Below are positions 25,641 through 34,009 of a stretch of 61,744 nt of DNA, one piece after another. The translations under genes were made by a program, and so were the position numbers. Under the pieces are notes generated by a model. That model saw only the letters and a program-made list of their open reading frames with translations. It did not search any database and was not told the DNA's origin. Positions within the stretch are counted from its first letter, which is position 1. Every line of letters starts with the position of its first letter. The DNA comes from Candidatus Limnocylindria bacterium (lineage in GTDB: Bacteria > Chloroflexota > Limnocylindria > QHBO01): positions 1-61,744 of the forward strand of contig JASLBU010000234.1 of the NCBI GenBank assembly GCA_030146365.1, in the 5' to 3' direction.

Positions 25641-27067
25641 TGCGAGTCGTCATCCATGCAGATTCCTCCGCGGAAGTCGGCGCCGGCCACGCGGTCCGGT
25701 CCCTGGCGTTGGGCCGAGCACTCGTCGCCCGCGGGACCACCGTCGAGCTGGCGAGCGCATGCCTGATGGACCCCCACCGAGCGCTTGCTCAGGATCACGC
25801 GATCAAGGTGGTCGATCGCGATGCGGCGGAACGCAGGCCCGACTGGATCGTCGTGGACGGATACCACCTGGGCCCCGCCCAGCGGGCCGTGCTGGCTGAC
25901 CCCGATGTTCCGCGCCTGGTGTTCGATGACCTCGGCATGGATGCCTCGGACGCGGCGATGGTAGTGAACGGCAACCTCTACGCATCCCCCGGCCGCTGGG
26001 GCCCCATGTACTCGGCCGAAGGCCTGCTCGGCCCGGCGTACGCGCCACTTCACACGGAGATCACCGGCGGGAGACCGGACCGGGAACAGCCCGCCATCGC
26101 CGACCGAGCCGTCGTCACCATGGGCGGGTCCGACCCCAGCGACGCCACGCGTGTGGTGATCGACGCCTTGGCCGGGATCCGCCCAGCAATCCAGGCTCGG
26201 GTCGTCATCGGCGCCGCGCATCCGGCGGCCGCCGAACGTGAGCGGCAGGCTCGTGATGCGAACTTCGAGGTGGTGCGAGCGCCGAAAACGCTCGTTCGCG
26301 AGCTCGCGTGGTGTGACGTGGCAATCAGTGCCTGCGGCTCAACCGTCCTCGAAGCGGCCAGGCTCGGCCGGCCGATCGTGGGGGTGGTGATCGCGGACAA
26401 CCAACGTCTCGTCGCTGGCGGGGTCGCGACTGAAGGGCTCGGGGTCATCGCCGGCGAACATCCCGGATTGGGCCCTCATGCGGTCGCGAGCGCATTCGTC
26501 ACCCTGCAGGGTGACCTCAGCCGGCGGGCCGCCATGTCGGCCCTCGGGCCGCGGTTGGTGGACGGGAATGGAGCTCGGCGGATTGCCCAGGCAATGACCG
26601 TCGGCGCGCTACGCCTTCGCGCGGCAGAGCCGGCCGATGGCGGTCGTCTCCTCGCGTGGCGCAACGACCCGATCAGCCTCCACGCCTCGTTCAATACGCG
26701 CCCGGTGGAGCCTGCCGAACACCGTTTGTGGCTCGCGGACCGGCTGGCGAGCCACGGCCACCGGATCTGGATCGGCGAGCTCCGCAGCGGACCGGTCGGG
26801 GTCGTGCGGTTCGAGCTGGAGGGGGCCCGAGCGACGATATCGGTCACGGTCGCTCCCGAGCAGCGCAACGCCGGCATCGGCACCCGGCTGATCGCTGCCG
26901 GGATGGCGCGGCTGGCCGCTGAAGGCCGGCACCTCGATGTCCTTGCGTGGATACGCGCTGAGAATGCAGCGTCGATCGCTGCGTTTCTGGCCGCGGGCTT
27001 CCGCCTCGCCGAGTCGCCTTCGCCGGATCGGGTGCTGCTGCGCCAGCCCGTGCTGCCGGTGGGATAA
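25640..27067 (+). CDS. fused PseG nucleotidase and PseH acetyltransferase
   Basis: A 475-residue protein joining two pathway steps. Residues 1-320 form a PseG-like GT-B-fold hydrolase that removes UDP from UDP-2,4-diacetamido-2,4,6-trideoxy-altrose. Its N-terminus has HADSSAEVGAGHAVRSLALG with the catalytic His, and later come VTMGGSDPSDATR and ISACGSTVLEAARLGRPIVG. Residues about 330-475 form a GNAT domain like PseH, with RLLAWRNDPISL, the acetyl-CoA motif EQRNAGIGTRLIAAGMARLA, and RAENAASIAAFLAAGF. The N-acetyltransferase acts before the hydrolase in the pathway, so the fusion channels intermediates. No separate pseG or pseH is present. Confidence 0.88.
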   Translation: MRVVIHADSSAEVGAGHAVRSLALGRALVARGTTVELASACLMDPHRALAQDHAIKVVDRDAAERRPDWIVVDGYHLGPAQRAVLADPDVPRLVFDDLGMDASDAAMVVNGNLYASPGRWGPMYSAEGLLGPAYAPLHTEITGGRPDREQPAIADRAVVTMGGSDPSDATRVVIDALAGIRPAIQARVVIGAAHPAAAERERQARDANFEVVRAPKTLVRELAWCDVAISACGSTVLEAARLGRPIVGVVIADNQRLVAGGVATEGLGVIAGEHPGLGPHAVASAFVTLQGDLSRRAAMSALGPRLVDGNGARRIAQAMTVGALRLRAAEPADGGRLLAWRNDPISLHASFNTRPVEPAEHRLWLADRLASHGHRIWIGELRSGPVGVVRFELEGARATISVTVAPEQRNAGIGTRLIAAGMARLAAEGRHLDVLAWIRAENAASIAAFLAAGFRLAESPSPDRVLLRQPVLPVG

Positions 27068-27068
27068 T
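27063..27068 (+). promoter_or_regulatory. -10-like box GATAAT before pseI
   Basis: GATAAT overlaps the stop region of the PseG-PseH gene and ends 6 nt before the pseI ATG at 27075. Possible internal leaderless promoter. Confidence 0.35.
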
Positions 27069-27074
27069 CGCCTG

Positions 27075-28133
27075 ATGCAGATCGCCGGACGCCGGATCGG
27101 GCACGGGGCGCCGACGTACGTGATCGCCGAGCTGTCGGCGAATCACCGGCACGAGTACCAGGCCGCGGTCGACCTTGTCGAAGCCGCGGCCGACTCGGGA
27201 GTCGATGCGGTCAAGCTCCAGACGTATACACCGGACACGATCACACTCAATACGGACCGCCCGGAGTTTCGGGTCGGGTCGGGCACGGTCTGGGACGGAC
27301 GCACGCTGCACGACCTGTACGCCGAGGCATACACGCCGTGGGAGTGGCACGAGCCGCTTCAGCAGGTGGCGATGGCGCGCGGACTTCACTTTTTCTCGTC
27401 CCCGTTCGACTCGAGCGCAGTCGACCTGCTCGAGGGGCTCGGCGTACCCGCATACAAGATCGCCTCCTTCGAACTCGTCGACCTCGGTCTCATCCGGCGC
27501 GTCGCGGAGACGGGCAAGCCGATGATCATGTCGACCGGCATGGCGACCCTCCAGGAGATCACCGAGGCCGTGGACGCGGCGCGAACGGCCGGGGCGCACG
27601 AGATCGCACTGTTGAAGTGCACCAGCGCCTACCCGGCACCACCGGAAGAGGCCAACCTTCGTACGATCCCCGACCTCCTCAGCCGCTTCGGCCTGCCGGT
27701 CGGTCTGTCGGATCACACCCTGGGCACGGCGGTGGCGAGTGCAGCCGTCGCCGTCGGGGCCTCGATCGTCGAGAAGCACCTCACACTCTCACGCGCCGAT
27801 GGCGGGCCGGACGGCGGGTTCTCACTCGAGCCCGTCGAACTCCGCGCCATGGTCGACCAGATTCGGCTCACCGAGAAAGCGCTGGGGACCATCAGCTACA
27901 CGCCATCCGCAACCGAGGCGGCGAGCCGCATCCTGCGACGCTCGCTCTTCGCGGCGGCTCCGATCCGGGCCGGTGAGCCCTTCACGGAGCTCAACGTGCG
28001 TAGCGTTCGGCCCGGCCATGGTTTGCATACCCGGTACCTCCCCGATCTCATCGGCAAGCGAGCCGCTCGCGACATCGAACCGGGGACACCAATGGACTGG
28101 GACCTCGTTCTCGGGAACCGTCCCGGCGGCTAG
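27075..28133 (+). CDS. pseI: pseudaminic acid synthase
   Basis: A 352-residue NeuB-family synthase that condenses the PseG product with phosphoenolpyruvate. It has the N-terminal barrel strand YVIAELSANHRHEYQAAVDL, DAVKLQTYTPDTITL, FFSSPFDSSAVDLLE, MIMSTGMATLQEI, LLKCTSAYPAP, GLSDHTLGTAVASAAVA and IVEKHLTLSRADGGPDGGFS. The last 60 residues form the SAF (antifreeze-like) domain, RRSLFAAAPIRAGEPFT. LKCTSAYP and the overall pattern fit PseI better than sialic acid synthase. Its TAG stop shares a CTAG tetramer with the convergent glnA stop. Confidence 0.92.
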   Translation: MQIAGRRIGHGAPTYVIAELSANHRHEYQAAVDLVEAAADSGVDAVKLQTYTPDTITLNTDRPEFRVGSGTVWDGRTLHDLYAEAYTPWEWHEPLQQVAMARGLHFFSSPFDSSAVDLLEGLGVPAYKIASFELVDLGLIRRVAETGKPMIMSTGMATLQEITEAVDAARTAGAHEIALLKCTSAYPAPPEEANLRTIPDLLSRFGLPVGLSDHTLGTAVASAAVAVGASIVEKHLTLSRADGGPDGGFSLEPVELRAMVDQIRLTEKALGTISYTPSATEAASRILRRSLFAAAPIRAGEPFTELNVRSVRPGHGLHTRYLPDLIGKRAARDIEPGTPMDWDLVLGNRPGG

Positions 28134-29497
28134 AACGCCTCCAGGTAGCGTTCCACCTCCCATGCACTGACCTGGTTGCGGTACTCGTCCCACTCCTCGG
28201 TCTTCGCCTCGACGAACCGCTCGAAGACGTGATCTCCTAGAGCGTCTCGGATGACCTCGTCGCGGCTCAACTCGTCGAGCGCCTCACGCAGGGTCCCGGG
28301 GAGCTGCCTGATGTTGCGCGACTCCAGCTTGGCGGCGTCGAAGTGGTAGAGGTTCTCCTCGACCGGATCCGGCGGAGTCAGCTTGCGCTCCATGCCATCC
28401 AGCCCGGCCGCGAGCATTGCCGCGAAGGCGAGATACGGGTTGGACGACGGGTCCGGGCAGCGCAGCTCGATACGCACCGAGTTGAACTGGCCCTTGCTGC
28501 TCTGCGGGATGCGGATGAGTGCTGAGCGGTTGATCCGCGCCCAACCGACGTAGACCGGAGCCTCGTAGCCCGGCACGAGCCGCTTGTACGAGTTCACCAA
28601 CGGCGCCAGGATCGCGATCATGCCCCGCGCGTGCTCGAGCGTTCCCGCGATGTACTGTCGCGCCGTCTCGGACAGCCCGTATGGGTCCTTCGGATCGCTG
28701 AACGCGTTCTTCCCCTTCTTGATATCCCAGAGCGACTGGTGGGTGTGCATTCCCGAGCCATTGATCCCGAAGAGCGGCTTCGGCATGAAGGTGGCGTACA
28801 GGCCCTTCGAGGCGGCGACGGCCTTGAGGGTCGTCTTGAAGGTGACCGCGTTGTCGGCGGTGCGCAGCGCATCGGCGTACTCGAAGTCGATCTCGTGCTG
28901 TCCCGTCGCCACCTCGTGGTGCGCCGTCTCCACCTTGATCCCGAACTGCTCCAGCGAGTTCATCATCTCTTTGCGCACTTCCGTGCCGAGGTCCTCGGAG
29001 AGGTCGAAGTAGCCGGCCGCGTCGTGCGGAAGCGGCTCCACCGTCCCGTTGGATCGGCGCAGGAGAAAGAACTCGAGCTCGGGCCCGGTGTTGAAGACAA
29101 AGCCGAGGTTCTTTGCACGGTCGATCTGGCGCCGCAGGACCCAGCGCGGGTCGCCCGGGAAGGGGTCGCCGTCAGGCGTAAACACGTCGCAGATGACGCG
29201 CGCGCTCCCGGTCGCCAGCTTCTCCTTTCCGTCGGGACCGATACCCGGCTCCCACGGGATCTCGGAGAACGTGTCCAGGTCCGGGACGAGGAACATATCC
29301 GACTCGGCGATGCGGGCGAATCCCTCGATACTCGAGCCATCGAACCACTTCCCGTGCTCGACCGCTTCTTCCAGCTGGTGCATCGGCACCTGCACGCTCT
29401 TCACCTGGCCGACGATGTCCGTGAACTGGAGGCTCACGAACCGAAGATTGCGATCGTCCGCCAGCTCGAGAGCAGCGGCCAGCTTACGGCTTGCCAT
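28130..29497 (-). CDS. glnA: glutamine synthetase type I
   Basis: A 455-residue ammonia-assimilating enzyme. It has WFDGSSIEGFARI, FNTGPELEFFLLRR, HHEVATGQHEIDF, the ATP-site NGSGMHTHQSLW, ELRCPDPSSNPYLAFAAML, and the C-terminal ENLYHFD followed by LPGTLREALDEL. The length and lack of the GSI-beta insertion suggest the GSI-alpha type, usually regulated by feedback and partner proteins rather than adenylylation. The ATG at 29497 has GGAGG 7 nt upstream and a -10-like TACATT before that. The gene sits between the pse operon and a formyltransferase/deacetylase pair, and does not fit the glycan theme. Confidence 0.95.
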   Translation of the reverse strand: MASRKLAAALELADDRNLRFVSLQFTDIVGQVKSVQVPMHQLEEAVEHGKWFDGSSIEGFARIAESDMFLVPDLDTFSEIPWEPGIGPDGKEKLATGSARVICDVFTPDGDPFPGDPRWVLRRQIDRAKNLGFVFNTGPELEFFLLRRSNGTVEPLPHDAAGYFDLSEDLGTEVRKEMMNSLEQFGIKVETAHHEVATGQHEIDFEYADALRTADNAVTFKTTLKAVAASKGLYATFMPKPLFGINGSGMHTHQSLWDIKKGKNAFSDPKDPYGLSETARQYIAGTLEHARGMIAILAPLVNSYKRLVPGYEAPVYVGWARINRSALIRIPQSSKGQFNSVRIELRCPDPSSNPYLAFAAMLAAGLDGMERKLTPPDPVEENLYHFDAAKLESRNIRQLPGTLREALDELSRDEVIRDALGDHVFERFVEAKTEEWDEYRNQVSAWEVERYLEAF

Positions 29498-29512
29498 GGT
29501 CGTCCTCCGGGG

Positions 29513-29522
29513 AATGTACGAT
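29513..29522. promoter_or_regulatory. overlapping divergent -10-like boxes, glnA and formyltransferase leader
   Basis: The sequence AATGTACGAT contains TACATT on the minus strand (29513-29518, for glnA) and TACGAT on the plus strand (29517-29522). They share two bases, so RNA polymerase probably cannot occupy both at once. The plus box ends 9 nt before the ATG at 29532. Confidence 0.4.
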
Positions 29523-29531
29523 GGGTCGCCC

Positions 29532-29570
29532 ATGACCATATCCGACCGTGAGCCCGCGGAGGCTGCGTGA
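29532..29570 (+). CDS. possible 12-codon leader ORF
   Basis: ATG at 29532 begins a short frame, MTISDREPAEAA then TGA. The TGA overlaps the GTG start of the formyltransferase (GTGA). A -10-like TACGAT lies 9 nt upstream, so the mini-ORF could be translated from a leaderless mRNA. GGAGG inside it would serve the downstream GTG. Translational coupling is plausible; a function for the peptide itself is not implied. Confidence 0.3.
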   Translation: MTISDREPAEAA

Positions 29571-30367
29571 CCCTCCGCACGGACGGCCAACCTGATGTGC
29601 AAAGTGCACAGACAACGACGCCCCCCCGGATCGTCCTGCTCACGCGCGGCACGAGCCACGCGGCCCGCATTCTCGAGGGCCTGTCGGAACACGGCATCCG
29701 CGCGGATGCCATCCTTCTCGAACGACCGGTCGGGCGCCAGCTCATGCGGCGCGTCCGTGACGTCGTCCGGCGCCGCGGCCTCAGGGCCATGATCCGGGCG
29801 TTGGTGAGCCGCGCCGCGGCGAGGGTGCACCCCGGTCGACAACCATGGCTCACGGCCGACTTCTATGCCCTGCGCACGAGCCGTCTCGTGAGGGTGCCGT
29901 CGCTGGCTGGCCCCGCTGCAGTGGCGGCGCTCGAGGAGCTCCAGCCGGATCTGCTCGTCCTCGCGGGAGCACCGGTTCTACCTGCCGCCGTACTCGACAC
30001 GGCGGCACGCGGGACGTTGAATGCACATCCCGGGCTGCTGCCGAGGTATCGGGGAGTCGACGTGGTGCCGCACGCGGTGCTGAACGGCGACCCGGTCGGT
30101 GCGACCGTCCACTTCGTGGACCCCGGAATCGACACCGGTGCCATCGTGGGGCGAGTCGAGGTCCAGGCCGCTCCAGGGGATACGCTGGCCACGCTCCAGG
30201 AGCGCGTGGAGGCGGCGGGGGCAGCGCTCCTCGCGGACGCCGTCGCCCGTTTCGTGCGCGATGGCCATCTCCCGACTGAGGACCAGGCGGAGCGTCACCG
30301 GCTCTGCAAACGCCTGAGCACTGCCCAGAGGCGGGACGCCGAGGCGCGACTCCGGGCGACGGCGTGA
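29567..30367 (+). CDS. formyltransferase-fold protein (Fmt/sugar formyltransferase family)
   Basis: A 266-residue protein whose central region carries the formyltransferase catalytic set: LNAHPGLLPRYRGVDVVPHA (Asn and His), then VHFVDPGIDTGAIV (Asp). It lacks the C-terminal domain of methionyl-tRNA formyltransferase. Together with its neighbour, a polysaccharide deacetylase, this suggests a role in N-formylation of an amino sugar or other small surface-glycan substrate. GGAGG four nt before the GTG at 29567 supports the start. The stop overlaps the next GTG (GTGA). Confidence 0.7.
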   Translation: MTLRTDGQPDVQSAQTTTPPRIVLLTRGTSHAARILEGLSEHGIRADAILLERPVGRQLMRRVRDVVRRRGLRAMIRALVSRAAARVHPGRQPWLTADFYALRTSRLVRVPSLAGPAAVAALEELQPDLLVLAGAPVLPAAVLDTAARGTLNAHPGLLPRYRGVDVVPHAVLNGDPVGATVHFVDPGIDTGAIVGRVEVQAAPGDTLATLQERVEAAGAALLADAVARFVRDGHLPTEDQAERHRLCKRLSTAQRRDAEARLRATA

Positions 30368-31758
30368 ACGAGCTTCGCTGGTTCCTGGAGTCCGATACGC
30401 CGGCCCGTCGGTACGCCGTCGAGCTTCTCAGCGATGCGACCGGCCTGCGGGCGAGGATCGTCGACCGACCACCCACCGATGGGACGCCCTACATTCACCA
30501 CGGACGGGGCGAGGCGCTCGGTCCGCGCGCGCTGCTGATCCCGCACCACCCCGATGCTGCGCCGATACTGTCGCCGCAGGTCTCCGATGGAGATCCGCCA
30601 TGGCGGCTGAACGGCGACATCGTCGACGGAACCCTCGCCTTCGTCACCGATGCCGTCCACGATGGCGTCGGGGTTGCTGCGCTTGACGCTCACGGCCGCT
30701 TGCGTGCGGAAGCCAGCCACCTCGCCGCCCGCGGGGCCGTCACCGATCCGGTGGTGAACCGCTACGTCGCGATTCTCGAGCGAGCGCTGCCCAGGCTGGG
30801 AACGTACGAACCGCGACCTCGGTGGCCGAACGGAGCGCGTGCGGCGATCGGGATCTCGCACGACGTCGATCGGCCCGAGAAGTACGCCATCCTGCGTGCG
30901 CTCCGCGAGGGGCGCCTTCCCCCGGCACCACGGCTGCCCTGGTTCGCCGCGCGCGCGGCGCGCGACTTCGCGCATCGCGTTCGCGACTCCCACCCGGATG
31001 ACTTCTGGCTCTTCAACGAGGTGGTGGCTGCCGAGGCCGCGCATGGCTTCCGCTCGACCTTCCTGTTTTCGGTCGTTCCGGCCTACGCGGCCTACGGTTC
31101 GACGAACGACGTCCTGTACGACGCGGCATGGCCGCACCTGACGCATGAGATGCGACGGCTACGCGGCCAGGGCATCGAGCTGGGCCTGCACGCAAGCTAT
31201 AACGCCTGGCGGCGTCCTTCACGCTTTGCCGCGGAAAGGAGCCGGCTCGAGGAGCTGAGCGGGGGACCGATCCGCGGGCTGCGACATCATTTCTGGCAGG
31301 TCGGTGGCGACGTCCCGGGTACCCTGAGAGCCCATGAGTCCGCCGGGTTCGAATATGACTCGTCACTCGCATTCAATGACGCAGTCGGCCTGCGCCGCGC
31401 CATCGCACTTCCCTACCGGCCTTGGGACGCGATGGAACAACGGGCGCTGCGCACCTGGCAGCTCCCGGTGATCGCCCTCGACAGCGCGGCATGTACCCGG
31501 GCGGACTCGCCGACCGATGCGATCGATGCGGTGTGGGCCGGCATCCAACGCGTGATCGATGTCGGGGGCCTGGCGGTCCTCGATTGGCACGTCCGCTGTT
31601 CCTATCCCGGCAACGAACGCTACCGCCTGTGGGGAGAGACGTATCTCGGGATCCTCGAGCGGCTGGGGGCGGCGTCCGGGGTGTGGGTCGCCGGACTTGG
31701 CCAGATCACCGATTGGGCGGCCACGAGGTCGCGTGCGATCGTAGAAGCTGGTGCCTAG
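30364..31758 (+). CDS. polysaccharide deacetylase-like protein (NodB-type)
   Basis: A 464-residue protein. The N-terminal about 145 residues have no motif I recognise. From about residue 155 a NodB-like region begins with AIGISHDVDRPEKY (catalytic Asp and metal Asp), then FRSTFLFSVVP, IELGLHASYNAWRRP (metal His), and later LDWHVRCSYPG. The second metal His has a different context from classical chitin deacetylases. Coupled by GTGA to the formyltransferase, it may remove an acyl group before another is added. Its TAG shares CTAG with the convergent regulator stop. Confidence 0.7.
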   Translation: MNELRWFLESDTPARRYAVELLSDATGLRARIVDRPPTDGTPYIHHGRGEALGPRALLIPHHPDAAPILSPQVSDGDPPWRLNGDIVDGTLAFVTDAVHDGVGVAALDAHGRLRAEASHLAARGAVTDPVVNRYVAILERALPRLGTYEPRPRWPNGARAAIGISHDVDRPEKYAILRALREGRLPPAPRLPWFAARAARDFAHRVRDSHPDDFWLFNEVVAAEAAHGFRSTFLFSVVPAYAAYGSTNDVLYDAAWPHLTHEMRRLRGQGIELGLHASYNAWRRPSRFAAERSRLEELSGGPIRGLRHHFWQVGGDVPGTLRAHESAGFEYDSSLAFNDAVGLRRAIALPYRPWDAMEQRALRTWQLPVIALDSAACTRADSPTDAIDAVWAGIQRVIDVGGLAVLDWHVRCSYPGNERYRLWGETYLGILERLGAASGVWVAGLGQITDWAATRSRAIVEAGA

Positions 31759-32765
31759 CGTTCCTCGTGTGAGGAATCCGCCTGCCGCATGAGGCGGAGC
31801 GCATCCTCGGACCGGCGAGGATCGATTCCAGTCTCCGCAGCGGCACGACGTAACCGGTAGAGCACGGTGTTGCGGTGGACGCCGAGGGCCCGCGCCGCGG
31901 GTGCGATGCGACCGTTGGCGCGAGCCACCGCAAGCAGTGTGTCCCGCATCGGATCGCCGGTCGACGGCGGGAGGCGCCGCCCGGCTCGGGGGCCGGCCGG
32001 GGTGAGCTGCTGAATACTCGGACGGCGCAGCAGCGCACGCAGCGTGATTGCCAGCGCGTCGAGCGCCACCTCGTCGATGGCCGCGAAGGGGAGGTCGTCG
32101 AACAACCACGCGGCTGCGCCGGAGGACACCGGCCGTTCGAGCAGAAAGAGCCCATCGCGGAATCGATCGGTGGCATTCGGCCGCGATCGCGCCAGCAGGC
32201 GTGCATGCGTCGCCGCGAAGCGGGTGGCGAGAGCCGTCCCCGCTGGCCGGGGGTGCAGGGCCACCAACGACCCACCGCTCGTGACGGCGACCCCTCGTCG
32301 CAGCCGGGCTGCCACGAGTCCCGCAGCCGCGCCCGGCTGCGGATCGGCCAGGGCGGCCTCAGCCGTCGCGAGCCGCAGCTCGGCCACGACCGTGGCGAGG
32401 TGCGATCGCTCGTCCTCCAGGTATCCGGCCACTCGTTGTGTAAGCCGCGTCACGGTCCCATGGCCTGCCAGTACGGGGAGCGCATCGGCCGCGGGTTCGA
32501 ACCGGGTCACGTCCTCGCAGAGGATCCACACCCCGGCAGGATCCAGATGCGCCTCCCGCAACGTCGTGACGAGCTCGTCGAGGTGGCGTTGGAGCACTCC
32601 GGCATCCGCCAACAGGACCTGCCCGGGAATGAGGGCGGGAAGGTGGGGCGGAGCGGCACGCGTGCGGGCCAGGCCACGCACGGGGCGTGCGAGCTGCTCG
32701 ACCGCACCGGAGATGAGCCGGGCCTCCGGGTCGATGGCCCGCCAGATGTCGATGACGCTCGTCAC
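31755..32765 (-). CDS. PucR-family transcriptional regulator
   Basis: A 336-residue protein ending in a PucR-type C-terminal helix-turn-helix, about residues 275-330: RDTLLAVARANGRIAPAARA followed by LGVHRNTVLYRLRRAAAETG. A central region of about 170-270 fits the GGDEF-like/CdaR ligand domain, including LFLLERPV and LFDDLPFAAID. Members act as activators of small-molecule metabolism genes. The GTG at 32765 overlaps the ResB stop (GTGA), so it is in an operon with ResB and a Cys/Met PLP enzyme; what it senses is unknown. Confidence 0.75.
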   Translation of the reverse strand: MTSVIDIWRAIDPEARLISGAVEQLARPVRGLARTRAAPPHLPALIPGQVLLADAGVLQRHLDELVTTLREAHLDPAGVWILCEDVTRFEPAADALPVLAGHGTVTRLTQRVAGYLEDERSHLATVVAELRLATAEAALADPQPGAAAGLVAARLRRGVAVTSGGSLVALHPRPAGTALATRFAATHARLLARSRPNATDRFRDGLFLLERPVSSGAAAWLFDDLPFAAIDEVALDALAITLRALLRRPSIQQLTPAGPRAGRRLPPSTGDPMRDTLLAVARANGRIAPAARALGVHRNTVLYRLRRAAAETGIDPRRSEDALRLMRQADSSHEER

Positions 32766-34009
32766 GCGCGCGCTCCGAGCCGCTCGGCGATCCGCTCCAG
32801 CTCGGCCGCCGGCCGATCGAAGCGCTCGCCACGGAGCACGATGCGGGCGGCATTCGCGTGCGGCCGCACCGTGAGTCGCCGGCGCGGCAGCCAGAACGTG
32901 ATCGCCAGCGACACGCACAGGAGTGCTGCACCGGCGAAGAGCACTCCAAGCCCAGGGTCGCTGCGAGAGAGGAAGGTGACCCACGCGTCGAAGCCCGAGA
33001 AGCTGACCACCAGGGCGCCGAGCCGTACCTCGTCGCCGGGTTGCAACCGAGCCACCTCCACCAGCCCATCGGCTCCCACGACACTGATACCGAGCTCGTT
33101 TGCGGTAGCGTCCGCCAGGGCCAAGCCGAGCGTGAGTCCCGCAGTGGGCAGCTGGACCGAACCAGCGAGTGCGCCCCCGGTTTCCGCTTGCAGCGGGATC
33201 GCAGCGTCGAGCAGCGTGCCGCCGGCGAGGGTCGTGACCCGGACGCGAGCCGCGGGCCCGTACGACCACGGATGAACGAGATAGCCGTCGAATGCACCCG
33301 GCTCGTTCACTCGCAGGAGACCGCCCCGCACTACGGCGCCGTCACGCAGGAACGTCACGGCCGTATCGAGGCGACGCGCGCGGCCGTCGGGGCCGAACTC
33401 CGCCTCGAGCGATTCCAGCCGCACAGCCGAGGAGAACCCGGCCCGGGGCGTGTCCAGGAGCGCCTGGTCGCCGGGCAGCAGCGAGAACGTCGTCTCAGAA
33501 CCGAAGGCCGCGCCGATCGCCGTCCCGATCACGATGAGCACGAAGGCGAGGTGGCTTGTCTGGCCGGCGAAGCGCGACCAACCGCGGCGGACGCCATGGA
33601 TCGCCCAGCCGCCGCGCACGCGCTCGCGCCGCGTGCGGTAGCCGGCGCCCTGCAGGGCCCGCTCGACGGTATCGGGCTCCGGCGCCGGGTCGAGCGAAGA
33701 CTCCACAGCGCCGGGGCCTGGGCGGGTCGGGCCAGGGTGCCGCCACTCGCGCCATGTCGCCGGCACGCGGACGGCAGCCGCGGCGACGGCACTCAGCGTA
33801 AGGACTCCGAGCAGCAGCGCGTACGGCCATTCGCCGAGCAGGGCCGGCCCGTCGGGCAGAAGGGCAGCCGCGGCGTTCGCCACGCCGGCGGCAGCCAGCA
33901 GACCGAGGCCGACCCGGCCGTCACCGATGGTCCGCAACAAGCGCTCGGCGCCCCGAGACAGCCGGTCGGTCGCCCGCAGCGACCTCGTGGTCACGCGGGT
34001 TGCGGCCAT
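32762..34009 (-). CDS. ResB-like cytochrome c biogenesis protein
   Basis: A 415-residue membrane protein with hydrophobic segments near residues 33-55, 65-82, 150-170 and 360-380. A large extracytoplasmic domain lies between the last two, including RFAGQTSHLAFVLIVIGTAI, FDGYLVHPWSYGP and LGVLFAGAALLCVSLAITFW. This layout matches ResB/Ccs1, which with ResC/CcsA delivers haem to apocytochromes c. No ResC/CcsA or thioredoxin-like partner is adjacent. It overlaps the upstream PLP enzyme stop (TGATG) and the regulator start downstream. Confidence 0.75.
   Translation of the reverse strand: MAATRVTTRSLRATDRLSRGAERLLRTIGDGRVGLGLLAAAGVANAAAALLPDGPALLGEWPYALLLGVLTLSAVAAAAVRVPATWREWRHPGPTRPGPGAVESSLDPAPEPDTVERALQGAGYRTRRERVRGGWAIHGVRRGWSRFAGQTSHLAFVLIVIGTAIGAAFGSETTFSLLPGDQALLDTPRAGFSSAVRLESLEAEFGPDGRARRLDTAVTFLRDGAVVRGGLLRVNEPGAFDGYLVHPWSYGPAARVRVTTLAGGTLLDAAIPLQAETGGALAGSVQLPTAGLTLGLALADATANELGISVVGADGLVEVARLQPGDEVRLGALVVSFSGFDAWVTFLSRSDPGLGVLFAGAALLCVSLAITFWLPRRRLTVRPHANAARIVLRGERFDRPAAELERIAERLGARA

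Noticed and set aside
28130..29497. glnA as a recent insertion splitting the glycan cluster
   Set aside because: No repeats or mobile genes flank it, its base composition looks the same, and its stop is shared with pseI.
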